Source: Atopobium sp. BS2 (GTDB taxonomy: Bacteria; Actinomycetota; Coriobacteriia; Coriobacteriales; Atopobiaceae). Taken from it: a stretch of DNA of 64,000 nucleotides. Both the position numbers and the translations under genes were made by a program. Positions within the stretch are counted from its first letter, which is position 1, and the number at the start of each line of letters is the position of its first letter. The DNA lies in contig NZ_JDFG01000012.1 of NCBI RefSeq assembly GCF_000565075.1, positions 124,001-188,000 of the forward strand, read 5' to 3'. The notes under the pieces are model-generated. The model saw only the letters and a list, made by a program, of their open reading frames with translations. It made no database searches and had not been told where the DNA came from. Below, piece by piece: positions 26,905 through 35,134 of the stretch.

Positions 26905-27831
26905 TTACATAAAGCCAAGGAGTCGACCAATAATACCAACGGCAAAGAGAGCCAGGATGATAGCAATTGGAGAGACCTTCTTCTTAAGCAGTGAGCAGCA
27001 GAGCAGTGTCAGACCAACAGCTGCCAGTCCAGGAACAAGGGAATCAAGGTTGGACTGAAGTGTGGTTACCTTCACTGGATCAAGACCGTTTGGTCCAAGT
27101 GCAGCGTAAAGCTTTAATGCCTGGTGCATTCCCTCTACTCCTGAAGGAATGCTTGTCCAATCAATGTAGGCACCTGCCTGCTGAGGAATGGTAGAAACAA
27201 CTGGGGTAAATGAAATTGAAACCCAGCGCTGTACCAGGGCGCCAATGATAAACATACCAAGAATAGAAGCACCCTCGGTAATCTTGCCCAGCATGCCGCC
27301 AGAAAGATCGGAAGAGATTGAGGCACCTGCCTTGTAGCCAAACTCCTGGGTGTACCACAGGAAGGAAAGGCGGATGACGTTCCACAGAACAAAGAAGAGA
27401 ATAGGGCCAAGTGCAGAACCACCAGCGGCAATAGATGCGCCGAGTGCTCCAAGAATTGGACGGACAGTAAACCAGAAGACTGGGTCACCAACACCGGCCA
27501 GAGGGCCCATCATGCCTACCTTAACGCCCTGAATTGCAACATCGTCAATAGGCTCACCGTTAGCACGTCCCTCTTCCAGTGCAAGGGTAACGCCCATGAC
27601 TGGTGCAGAAACATAAGGGTGAGTGTTGTAGAACTCAAGGTGGCGCTTAAGAGCTGCTACCTGATCTTCTTTGTTTGGATAAAGCTTTTTGATGGCTGGA
27701 ATCATTGAGAATGCCCAACCACCGTTCTGCATACGCTCATAGTTCCAAGAACCCTGAAGGAACTGATGACGAAGAGCAACAGACATGCGGTCTTTCTTAG
27801 AAAGCTGAATCTTATTCTCCATTAGTTTCAC
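26905..27831 (-). CDS. manZ: PTS mannose-family transporter subunit IID
   Basis: 308 residues. Membrane subunit that forms the sugar channel with IIC. N-terminal KKDRMSVALRHQFLQGSWNYERMQNGGWAFSMIPAIKKLY is the IID signature; GVKVGMMGPLAGVGDPVFWFTVRPILGALGAS and several C-terminal membrane helices follow. Starts 12 bp after the IIC stop. Substrate by family: mannose, glucose, glucosamine or related sugars; exact specificity cannot be read here. Confidence 0.94.
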   Translation of the reverse strand: MKLMENKIQLSKKDRMSVALRHQFLQGSWNYERMQNGGWAFSMIPAIKKLYPNKEDQVAALKRHLEFYNTHPYVSAPVMGVTLALEEGRANGEPIDDVAIQGVKVGMMGPLAGVGDPVFWFTVRPILGALGASIAAGGSALGPILFFVLWNVIRLSFLWYTQEFGYKAGASISSDLSGGMLGKITEGASILGMFIIGALVQRWVSISFTPVVSTIPQQAGAYIDWTSIPSGVEGMHQALKLYAALGPNGLDPVKVTTLQSNLDSLVPGLAAVGLTLLCCSLLKKKVSPIAIILALFAVGIIGRLLGFM

Positions 27832-27843
27832 GCTCCTTCAGAA

Positions 27844-28659
27844 TTAGTAGTTGTCAATAATATCGCCGAGCGGATCACCAGATCCGCCACCTGCGCCGCC
27901 ACCCTGCTTAGCAAGGTCTTTAAGACCAATGTAGAGAATAGCAAGGCAAACACCAATAACACCAAGAGCAATAAGAGTGAGCTGGTTAATAGCAGCAAAG
28001 ACAAAGCCAAGAGCAAAGAACGGCCAAACCTCACGAGTAGCCATCATGTTAATGACCATTGCGTAACCAACAGCAGCAACCATGCCGCCGCCAACTGCCA
28101 TACCGCCAGTGAGCCACTTAGGCATTGCGTTTAGAGCATCAGTGACAATAGCTGGGTCAATGAAGCAAAGAGCAGCTGCAGGAACAGCAATACGTGCGCC
28201 CTGCATGAGGATAGCTACAATGTGCCAACGCTCGATTGCAGCAAAATCGCCCTTCTCGGCAGCTGCGTCCATTGCGTGGACAATACCAGTTGCAATAGTA
28301 CGAGCAATCATGGTGAGGAACAGGCCTGCTACGGACAAAGGAATTGCAAGTGCAATAGAGGTGTTAATAGCAGCGGTGGTGTCAGTGTCTCCGCCGTTAA
28401 GTGCCAAAACCATAATGATTGCAGATGCGACAGATGCCAAAGCTGCGTCTGGTGCAACTGCAGCTCCGATGTTTGCCCAACCAAGAGCAATCATCTGAAG
28501 AGAACCGCCGAGGATAATTCCCTCAGCAGGGTGACCAGTCACAAGGCCAATCAGTGAGCAAGCAACCAGGGGCTGGTGGAACTCCCACTGGTCAAGAATA
28601 CCTTCCATGCCAGCGAGAAGAGCAACAATTACGACAAGCAGTATTGTGATAGGTGTCAT
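27844..28659 (-). CDS. manY: PTS mannose/fructose/sorbose-family transporter subunit IIC
   Basis: 271 residues. Eight or so membrane segments; family motifs GMEGILDQWEFHQPLVACSLIGLVTGHPAEGIILGGSLQMIALGWANIGAAVAPDAALASV are clear. Together with IID it moves the sugar while IIB phosphorylates it. A glycine-rich C-terminus precedes the IID gene. Starts 16 bp downstream of the IIAB gene. Confidence 0.95.
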   Translation of the reverse strand: MTPITILLVVIVALLAGMEGILDQWEFHQPLVACSLIGLVTGHPAEGIILGGSLQMIALGWANIGAAVAPDAALASVASAIIMVLALNGGDTDTTAAINTSIALAIPLSVAGLFLTMIARTIATGIVHAMDAAAEKGDFAAIERWHIVAILMQGARIAVPAAALCFIDPAIVTDALNAMPKWLTGGMAVGGGMVAAVGYAMVINMMATREVWPFFALGFVFAAINQLTLIALGVIGVCLAILYIGLKDLAKQGGGAGGGSGDPLGDIIDNY

Positions 28660-28675
28660 TTCTACCTCCTTCTAG

Positions 28676-29677
28676 TTACTTACGGGCGCCAAGCTCAGAC
28701 TTAGCTTTTTTAAGCATTGCCTCAAAGTTCTCTGCGCTGTCTGCAGGAACCTTACGAACATCAAACGTTGTACCGCACTCGCGGATAGCCTCAAGAGTCT
28801 TTACATCGTCCTCATCCATAGCAACTGCGTTGGTAACAACAACTTTGCCAACAGAATGAGCCATAGAACCAAGGTTTGCTTCCTTGATTTCTACGCCACC
28901 CTCAATAGCACGAAGCATATCTTGAGGAGTCTCAAACAGAAGCATTGCCTTGGTATTGCCAAAACGAGTGTCGTGAGCAATCTCAATAATCTTCTTAATA
29001 GGAACAACGTGGACATGTACTCCTGGAGGAGCTGCCTGAATAATCATGGTCTTGCGGAGCTCATCTTGAGCAACACCGTCAGAGCAGACAATAATGCGAT
29101 CTGGCTTGGTCATCTTTGTCCACGTAGTTGCAACCTGACCATGCAGAAGACGGGTATCAATACGAGCAAGAACAATCTTAAGCTTGCCATCACCAATAAC
29201 AGTACCCGCAGGAATTGCACCCTGAGGTGCTGCTGGAGCAGCAGGAACATCAGTAGGTGTTGCCTCTTGTGGCTCAAGCTCTTCTGGCTTAATCTTTACG
29301 CCCATACGAGCTTCAGAGTAGATCTCTTTTGCTACCTCAGCTGCGGTATCTACACCAAGACGAGAGCCATAAGCTGCAATAAGCATTGGGAGGTTAAGGC
29401 CAGTAACAGCAACCCAATCCTCTTTACCCTCTTCCTCAAGAACGCGAGAAATCTGGTTAAAGGGGGTGCCACCCCATAAATCAACCAAGAACAAAACGTG
29501 CTCTTGATCTTCAAGCGTGGCAATTGCTTCGAGAATCTTCTGGTGCAGGTCATCTGGGCCCATATCAGGAGTAAGCGTTACAGCTACAACGCCTTCCTGT
29601 GGTCCAAAAATCATGCCGCCAGAATCTTTGATGCCCTCGGCAAATTTGCCATGGCTGGCTAGAACGATACTAACCAC
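28676..29677 (-). CDS. manX: PTS mannose-family IIAB fusion
   Basis: 333 residues. IIA domain (1-135) with the phosphohistidine in VLASHGKFAEG (His 9); an Ala/Pro-rich hinge (about 138-165); IIB domain (about 168-333) with the phosphohistidine in ARIDTRLLHGQVATTWTK. Phosphate passes from HPr to IIA to IIB to the sugar. GTG start at 29677 with AAGGAGG well placed. First gene of the operon; about 250 bp of non-coding DNA upstream holds its promoter. Confidence 0.95.
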   Translation of the reverse strand: MVSIVLASHGKFAEGIKDSGGMIFGPQEGVVAVTLTPDMGPDDLHQKILEAIATLEDQEHVLFLVDLWGGTPFNQISRVLEEEGKEDWVAVTGLNLPMLIAAYGSRLGVDTAAEVAKEIYSEARMGVKIKPEELEPQEATPTDVPAAPAAPQGAIPAGTVIGDGKLKIVLARIDTRLLHGQVATTWTKMTKPDRIIVCSDGVAQDELRKTMIIQAAPPGVHVHVVPIKKIIEIAHDTRFGNTKAMLLFETPQDMLRAIEGGVEIKEANLGSMAHSVGKVVVTNAVAMDEDDVKTLEAIRECGTTFDVRKVPADSAENFEAMLKKAKSELGARK

Positions 29678-29788
29678 TTCTACCTCCTTCTTTTACACCT
29701 AATAAAACAAATGAAACTGTAAACATAACAATGAAAATAACATTTACTTTTCTGATTTTATTACATATATCTGAAGCGTGTCTTCACT

Positions 29789-29817
29789 AACCTAACTCTT
29801 TTTAGATTTTTTAGGTT
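29789..29817. promoter_or_regulatory. Possible operator upstream of the man operon
   Basis: Inverted repeat AACCTAA (29789-29795) / TTAGGTT (29811-29817), 15 bases apart, in the AT-rich gap 29678-29926, 110-140 bp before manX. I could not place a convincing promoter. The gap also holds the two hairpins listed separately. Confidence 0.3.
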
Positions 29818-29829
29818 TTATAAGCCAAT

Positions 29830-29859
29830 TTTAGGGCGAGAAGACCTTCTCGCCCTAAA
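29830..29859. repeat. Perfect 14-bp inverted repeat made of two GGCGAGAAG motif copies
   Basis: TTTAGGGCGAGAAG, two bases, then its exact reverse complement. Both arms contain the dispersed octamer. It is placed about 70 bp downstream of the pepQ stop and behind a normal terminator, before the man promoter region. There is no T-run of note on either side. Confidence 0.85.
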
Positions 29860-29866
29860 GGTGAAC

Positions 29867-29900
29867 AAAAAATGCGGCCAGAAACCCAAAGCTTCTGGCC
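29867..29900 (-). terminator. Rho-independent terminator of the long sigma-alaS-pepQ gene string
   Basis: GGCCAGAA (29876-29883) and TTCTGGCC (29893-29900), 9-base loop, then six T on the minus strand. It directly follows the peptidase gene. Confidence 0.85.
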
Positions 29901-29926
29901 GTAAGAATTCTGTATATCGCGTCTAG

Positions 29927-31051
29927 TTAGCAGCCAACAGACACAAGGTCGTGTGTGGACTGAGTAAAGACATCGTAGCCGTCCTCAGTAACAACGCCAA
30001 AGTCCTCAAGACGGATACCAAACTTGCCAGGCAGGTAAATGCCAGGCTCATCGGTAACAACAGAACCTGCTGCAATAACCTTGTTCCAGCGAGGGTTGAA
30101 GAATGGACGCTCGTGAATCTCAACGCCAACACCGTGGCCAAGGCCATGGCCAAAGTACTCACCGTAGCCAGCCTCAGAGATAACCTTAACTGCAAGGTTA
30201 TGAATATCAGAACCAGTGACACCTGCATGAATAGCTGCCGCGCAAGTTTCGTTTGCCTTGCGGACAACGTCAAAGACGTGCTGCTGCTCCTCGGAAGGTG
30301 CGCCAACAACAACAGTACGGGTCATATCTGAGTGGTAATCCAGGTAACCTGCACCGTAGTCCATAACAATCATGTCGCCTGTCTGAACTACGCGCTCACC
30401 TGGCTGTGCATGAGGATTAGCACCATTAGGACCAGAAGCAATGATGGAATCAAAGGACAGGGCATCTGCACCGTTAGAGAGCATGTAGTTCTCAAGCTCT
30501 GCGCGGATCTGCTGCTCAGTAAGACCTGGCTTAATGTACTTGCAGATGTGGAGGAACGCCTTGTCAGTAATTGACTGAGCGTGCTTCATAAGCTCAATTT
30601 CAGCTGGGTCTTTAACAATACGCAGCTCAGCAATATCACCATGCATGCGTGGAAGCAAAGCAGCAACAGAACGATCGCGCAATGCCTGCTCAAGGCCATC
30701 AAAGAACGCAAGATCAACGGTGTCCTCAATAGCAACTACGCGAGCACGAGCCTCAGCAATATGAGCGGCAACCCACTCGGTAGGAGTAGCGACTTCCTGG
30801 TCAAACTTCCATGGAGAATCAGCACCAAGGCGCTCCAGGAATGTGTTGTAGTAACGAGAGTCAGTGTGCATGAAGAGCCCATCCTGCGTAATAAATGCAG
30901 TATGTGCCTGCTCAAAGTCAAAGACACGCTCAGCGTCAGTCAACCAACGAAGGTCTGGGTTGTGACGTAGAACAACAGCGTCGTAACCCCTCTGAGCCAT
31001 TACCTCGCGAAAGCGCGCAACGCGCTTTGCTGCTGCCTGTAAATCTGCCAT
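29927..31051 (-). CDS. pepQ: M24 family Xaa-Pro peptidase
   Basis: 374 residues. Creatinase-like N-terminal domain (1-130) and a pita-bread metallopeptidase domain. Metal ligands are visible: Asp in VMDYGAGYLDYHSDMTRTV (two Asp), His in GHGLGHGVGVEIHERP, Glu in TDEPGIYLPG and Glu in GIRLEDFGVV. Cleaves X-Pro peptides, probably for peptide use. Follows aroB-like after about 90 bp and ends at a strong terminator. PepQ versus PepP cannot be told apart from sequence alone. Confidence 0.9.
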   Translation of the reverse strand: MADLQAAAKRVARFREVMAQRGYDAVVLRHNPDLRWLTDAERVFDFEQAHTAFITQDGLFMHTDSRYYNTFLERLGADSPWKFDQEVATPTEWVAAHIAEARARVVAIEDTVDLAFFDGLEQALRDRSVAALLPRMHGDIAELRIVKDPAEIELMKHAQSITDKAFLHICKYIKPGLTEQQIRAELENYMLSNGADALSFDSIIASGPNGANPHAQPGERVVQTGDMIVMDYGAGYLDYHSDMTRTVVVGAPSEEQQHVFDVVRKANETCAAAIHAGVTGSDIHNLAVKVISEAGYGEYFGHGLGHGVGVEIHERPFFNPRWNKVIAAGSVVTDEPGIYLPGKFGIRLEDFGVVTEDGYDVFTQSTHDLVSVGC

Positions 31052-31100
31052 TTCAAATCCCTTCTCGAGATGTTTACAACAAAGAGTTGCACCTAGTGGA

Positions 31101-31140
31101 GCCGCATCAGCAAACGGAGCTCCTTACTGCAAGATGCGGC
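31101..31140. repeat. Hairpin right after the aroB-like gene
   Basis: GCCGCATC (31101-31108) and GATGCGGC (31133-31140), with a GGAGCTCC palindrome in the loop. It begins three bases after the stop codon on the minus strand. No T-run, so termination is uncertain. Confidence 0.45.
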
Positions 31141-31143
31141 GCT

Positions 31144-32280
31144 TTAATGCGAAGCGTGAGCCTCACACCAAGCGCGGGCATGCTCGGCGAGAAGTTCCTC
31201 GTCGACTGAAGCTAATCTTACCCTTCCAATAGACATTGGAATCGGCAACATAAAACGATTAGTAGAACGGAAACATTCCTGTTTGAGCGCTTCGATGAGC
31301 TGCTCGGGAGTAATGTCACACGTAACAAAACCAATATTCAAGCGCTCAAGAATCTCGTCTTGGGCAAGCATATCGTCAAAAGAAAGTGCCTCTTTAGCTA
31401 CTGCAATTCTTGCCGAAAAACGCAGTGCGTCTGCATAAAGTGCAGAAAGAGGCTGATCAGCTGGGATGAGCGGGCGAAGTGCCTCCACAAAAACCCAACC
31501 GTAAGGAACAGACTGCTGAATAGCAATAGCGGAAGAATCAGAGAGACGGCCACGGGTCTTAGTAGACTCTGCCAGCTGCTCTGCAACTATATCGGCAACT
31601 CCAGAGGAGAGGTTATCTGCTCTATCCCAAATGCGGCCAAACTCCGCCTCGTTATCAGACATAGCCGTTGCAACCATGCATACCTGGGCAACCTTAGCAC
31701 TGTCATCGCAAAGGTCCATAACCTCAAGATCTGCAAAGCAGAAACGAGCACAAGGCTTAGTGGTAACAAGGCGCTGATGTTCAGCGTCAGTATCAAGTGC
31801 TCGAGGAGTAATGGACGAGACAATAACTGCTGCTAAATCAAGTGGAACAGTAGCAAGGGAAACTCCCCCACACCACTTGTTTGCCACGTGGTTAGCAAGA
31901 GAAATGACGCCCTCGTGGCCCACGGCAACTACTAAATCATCAGCTGTCAGGTGCATTTCTGCCAAAGCAGACAATACCTGTGCCTCAGTTGCCACGGTAG
32001 TTGCTGCCTTGCCATCTTCCACATCTACACGTGTGACGAGAAAACCAATGGTGGTGAGGTCTCTACGCAGAAGCTCAGCAAGGTCTTCATCTGCCTGATT
32101 GCTGACAAGAAAAGCACAGCGATGAGGTCTTCCCACTGCGGTTCTGAGCTCAGTACCAAAGTTTGAAAGAACGCCTGCGCCAGAACGAAGTGCAATAGAG
32201 CCACCAGGAATAGAAACCCACTGTTTGATCTGAACAGGTGGCAATTCCTCTTCAAGTTCAGTCTGGACGTTGTCACTCAT
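31144..32280 (-). CDS. Degenerate 3-dehydroquinate synthase (AroB)-like protein
   Basis: 378 residues. Length, position directly after aroK (ATGA overlap) and several stretches suggest an AroB relative: VSIPGGSIALRSGAGVLSNFGTEL near the N-terminus, VGHEGVISLANHVANKWCGGVSLATVPLDLAAVI where AroB has G-G-G-x-x-G-D and P-T-T-L-L-A, and a C-terminal helical half ending in RFMLPIPMSIGRVRLASV. Key residues appear lost: no G-G-K-T/A-x-N lysine, no N-x-G-H-T-x-G-H-A-x-E, and YGWVFVEALRP where H-G-E-A-V belongs. These supply NAD, substrate and zinc contacts in true AroB. It may be inactive, regulatory, or have another reaction. I start it at ATG 32280 with GAGG six bases upstream. Confidence 0.6.
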   Translation of the reverse strand: MSDNVQTELEEELPPVQIKQWVSIPGGSIALRSGAGVLSNFGTELRTAVGRPHRCAFLVSNQADEDLAELLRRDLTTIGFLVTRVDVEDGKAATTVATEAQVLSALAEMHLTADDLVVAVGHEGVISLANHVANKWCGGVSLATVPLDLAAVIVSSITPRALDTDAEHQRLVTTKPCARFCFADLEVMDLCDDSAKVAQVCMVATAMSDNEAEFGRIWDRADNLSSGVADIVAEQLAESTKTRGRLSDSSAIAIQQSVPYGWVFVEALRPLIPADQPLSALYADALRFSARIAVAKEALSFDDMLAQDEILERLNIGFVTCDITPEQLIEALKQECFRSTNRFMLPIPMSIGRVRLASVDEELLAEHARAWCEAHASH

Positions 32281-32825
32281 AGAAGACCTCTTTCCCAAAG
32301 CAGCTTGCCAGAATCAATGGCTACCTGCTCAAATGTTTTCTCACGAATATCAATAGTAATATCAGCAGCGGCCTCATAACGCGGGCGCAGGCGTCTATAG
32401 AGCTGAGTAGCGTTTTCAAAGCTTCCCAGATCGGGACGCCTATCCGTGCGCTGAATTTGGCGAAGCGAGTCAGAAAGATCGCCGTCGAGAAACACGATGA
32501 CTCCCATCTCACGCATAAGCGCAAGATTGACGTCCTTCTCGACAATTCCACCGCCGCAGCTTACGAGCAGTGACTTCTTAGACTTAAGCGTGTGTAAAAC
32601 CTCAGTTTCTGCCTGCCTAAAAAGCTCTTCACCGTCATCTTCGTAGATTTCTGCCAGTGATTTACCTGCTATACGCTCTGCTAGGCGATCGGTGTCAACA
32701 TAACGGCGGTGAAACAGCTCGCCCAAATTACGTGCGAGTGTAGACTTTCCGGCGCCCAGAAAGCCTACAAAAAAGATATGATCACAGCCCTCATGTACAA
32801 CGTATCTTGAATCGCGAAGCTCCAT
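32277..32825 (-). CDS. aroK: Shikimate kinase
   Basis: 182 residues. P-loop kinase with FFVGFLGAGKSTLARNLGE (Walker A), the shikimate-binding DTDRLAERIAGKSLAEIYEDDGEELFRQAE (Asp and Arg), VSCGGGIV and a lid with RTDRRPDL and RLRPRYEAAADITID. ATG 32825 follows GGAGG by three bases; a TTG 45 bases upstream is less likely. Coupled to the AroB-like gene by overlapping stop and start. Phosphorylates shikimate for chorismate synthesis. Confidence 0.9.
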   Translation of the reverse strand: MELRDSRYVVHEGCDHIFFVGFLGAGKSTLARNLGELFHRRYVDTDRLAERIAGKSLAEIYEDDGEELFRQAETEVLHTLKSKKSLLVSCGGGIVEKDVNLALMREMGVIVFLDGDLSDSLRQIQRTDRRPDLGSFENATQLYRRLRPRYEAAADITIDIREKTFEQVAIDSGKLLWERGLL

Positions 32826-32889
32826 ACTCCTCCAGCCTTTCAAGATGATTCTATCATCGAGTTGGAGCAAGTAAACTAAAGCCGTCTTG

Positions 32890-33387
32890 TTATGACGTAA
32901 AAGTTACATTTTTTAAAATGCGGCGCTCGATGTGACGAATGATATTGGTGTACCAAAGATCCTCATTGGACTGCGGCTTTACCAAAATAGTTGAAACGCC
33001 AGCCAAATTACCTGCAATAACATCGGTAAAAATCTGGTCTCCCACCATCACGGTTTGCTCTTTAGTTGCCGAGAAACGCTTCATAGCAGCAGTTAGCGCG
33101 CGAGGAAGCGGCTTGCATGCAAAGCCTTCTCCTTCAATTCCCAGCTCGTGAGCGCTATGCTGGACCTCATTGAGGTGAATGTTATTGGAGATGAGACAGA
33201 GCGTTAATCCAGCTGCATGAGCCTTCTCAAACCAAGCAGAAACCTCTGGCGGCACCATCTTGGTGTCTCGGGGCACACAGGTATTATCGCGATCTAAGAG
33301 CACAAGCTTAATCCCCTGCTGAACCAAATCCTCTATTGAGATGTATTCAACAGCAGAAACGTATTGCGTTGCTTTAATTAAACTCAT
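32890..33387 (-). CDS. yqeG: YqeG family HAD-IIIA phosphatase
   Basis: 165 residues. HAD fold with nucleophile motif LVLLDRDNTCVPRD (D-x-D-x-T), motif II serine in LCLISNN, motif III lysine around ACKPLPRAL and motif IV VMVGDQIFTDVIAGNLAG. Homologues hydrolyse phosphatidylglycerophosphate or are of unknown function. ATG 33387 starts the homologous part; it overlaps the end of mltG by nothing but lies 10 bp past it, with only a weak ribosome site. A longer in-frame reading upstream overlaps mltG and is not supported. Confidence 0.87.
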   Translation of the reverse strand: MSLIKATQYVSAVEYISIEDLVQQGIKLVLLDRDNTCVPRDTKMVPPEVSAWFEKAHAAGLTLCLISNNIHLNEVQHSAHELGIEGEGFACKPLPRALTAAMKRFSATKEQTVMVGDQIFTDVIAGNLAGVSTILVKPQSNEDLWYTNIIRHIERRILKNVTFTS

Positions 33388-33397
33388 GCCACACCAG

Positions 33398-34708
33398 CTA
33401 TTGCTTACTTGCGGCTTCACGCTCGCGTGCGTTTTCAATAGCCTGCTGATGCTCGTCGTACGTCTCTGAGAAGACGTGCTCATCCGAGGTAATCCAGAAG
33501 TAGTAATAATTGGTTGCTGCTGGATCCATAGCCGCCTTAATAGAGGCATAACCTGGGGAGCAAATAGGTGTAGGAGTCAAACCCTTAAACGCATATGTGT
33601 TATAGGGGTCGCTTGTCATTGAGCTGAGCTCTTCTGCAGTAGCTTCCCTACCCAGGGAATAAGCAAGAGTAGCGTCACTTTGCAGATACATATCATCGTA
33701 CAGGCGGTTGTAGAAGACAGATGCAACCTTAGGACGGTCATCATCAGTCAGTGCTTCTCGCTCAATAATCGATGCCATGATAATGATTTGCTCGTTAGTA
33801 AGATTCAAGTTATAACGCTTATTAAGCGTAATGCGAGCAGCGTCCAAGTTAAGATCAGCCGTCTCTGTCTCAAACTGATCAAGCATGGCACGGATGACCG
33901 TATCGGCAGTTACATTGCTTTCTGTAAAGGTATAGGTCTTGGGGAACAAGTAGCCTTCAAGAGAATCATTAGCATCTACCGCACCTGCAAGGAACGGATA
34001 GTCAGCAACATAATTGGATGCTTTTGCCTGGTTCAAGAAATCATCGCGAGAAATACCAAAGTAGTCCTGAACCAGATCAGCAACCTGAGAAACGGTATAA
34101 CCTTCTGGTACAACAAAGCCACTACCAGGAGCATTAGGGCCAGAAATAAGCAGATGAACGATGTCTGCTGGCTTGGTGCCAGTGGTAATAACATAGATAC
34201 CGCTCTTGATTTTCTGCTCAGCATCCTGACGCTTTACCTGGTTTAAAAACTCGCTCTTAGTAGCAATAATTTTGTTCTCAAAAAGAATCTTTGCGACTTC
34301 CTGCGCACCAGCACCATCTGGAATAGTAATGGTAACTTGCTGACCTGCGGTAATTTCTTGTGTATCGGAATTAGCACGAGAAAGCTCTGGAAGCGCTACT
34401 TTCCATACAAAGATGCCAAGGGCCGCGACCATGATAAAAGCGATAAGTGCCGCAAAAATACGAGAACGCTTTGAAGCCTTCTTATCTCTATGCTTTACTT
34501 GCTTGTTCTTTGCCATATGAGTGACTTGAGCGCTTCTTGAAGAAAGCTTGCCACCGGTAAGTGCAGGTAGCGATCCCGTAGCCTCAACTGAAGGCTGTGT
34601 GATCTGTTCCTGCTGAGCCTGCTCTTCCTGAACCTGTCCTTCTGGTACAGGAGAAGAAAAATGTGCGCCCTGACGACGCGGAGAAGAACCATTGGATAGG
34701 GTGGGCAT
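33398..34708 (-). CDS. mltG: Endolytic transglycosylase MltG
   Basis: 436 residues. Cuts nascent glycan strands at the membrane. Disordered Gln/Glu-rich cytoplasmic tail (1-75), one membrane helix (about 85-107), a LysM-like subdomain (VTIPDGAGAQEVAKILFENKII) and a YceG catalytic domain with DSLEGYLFPKTYTF and the catalytic Glu in MASIIEREALTDDDRPKVASVFYNRL. C-terminus has LTPTPICSPGYASIKAAMDPA, a strong family marker. ATG directly follows the ruvX stop. Confidence 0.95.
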   Translation of the reverse strand: MPTLSNGSSPRRQGAHFSSPVPEGQVQEEQAQQEQITQPSVEATGSLPALTGGKLSSRSAQVTHMAKNKQVKHRDKKASKRSRIFAALIAFIMVAALGIFVWKVALPELSRANSDTQEITAGQQVTITIPDGAGAQEVAKILFENKIIATKSEFLNQVKRQDAEQKIKSGIYVITTGTKPADIVHLLISGPNAPGSGFVVPEGYTVSQVADLVQDYFGISRDDFLNQAKASNYVADYPFLAGAVDANDSLEGYLFPKTYTFTESNVTADTVIRAMLDQFETETADLNLDAARITLNKRYNLNLTNEQIIIMASIIEREALTDDDRPKVASVFYNRLYDDMYLQSDATLAYSLGREATAEELSSMTSDPYNTYAFKGLTPTPICSPGYASIKAAMDPAATNYYYFWITSDEHVFSETYDEHQQAIENAREREAASKQ

Positions 34709-35131
34709 TTAGTCTCCCTTATTCATCTGTGCATCAAGCCATGATTGCAAAAAGAGCGAAGCAGCAACCATGTCAACTTTTCCACGCATGGCTTTTTCAG
34801 ATAAACCTTGCGCTCGAAGAATCTTCTTTGCCTCCGCAGAAGAAAGTCTTTCGTCAGTAAATTCTAATGGAAGTTGGCAGTTCTTCGCAATTTGCTCAGC
34901 TTGAGCGGTAATTTTTTGGGCCTGTGGTCCATCTTCGCCGGCGAGCGTCTTAGGACGACCGCACAAAAGCAGTTCTGGCTCCCAATCTTCAAGCACAGCT
35001 TTAAACGTACGTGCATGTGAGAGCACCTCTTGCGCAGGTAGCACGCAAACAGGTGATGCAATAGCACCATCGGGGTCACTTACAGCAACCCCGATGCGAA
35101 CTTCACCAATATCTAAAGCTAAAACGCGCAA
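34709..35131 (-). CDS. ruvX: Putative pre-16S rRNA nuclease / Holliday junction resolvase-like RuvX (YqgF)
   Basis: 140 residues, RNase H-like fold. ALDIGEVRIGVAVSDPDGAIASPV (first catalytic Asp), LLLCGRPKTLAGEDGPQAQKI and EFTDERLSSAEAKKIL (second acidic site), then a C-terminal DMVAASLFLQSWLD. YqgF matures the 5' end of 16S rRNA in E. coli. Appears to start at TTG 35131, three bases after alaS. The alaS-ruvX-mltG order is widely conserved. Confidence 0.93.
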   Translation of the reverse strand: MRVLALDIGEVRIGVAVSDPDGAIASPVCVLPAQEVLSHARTFKAVLEDWEPELLLCGRPKTLAGEDGPQAQKITAQAEQIAKNCQLPLEFTDERLSSAEAKKILRAQGLSEKAMRGKVDMVAASLFLQSWLDAQMNKGD

Positions 35132-35134
35132 ACG

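Noticed and set aside
29700-29730. CcpA cre site before the man operon (TGAAACTGTAAACA)
   Set aside because: It lacks the central CG and has another mismatch; a CcpA system is not expected in this lineage.
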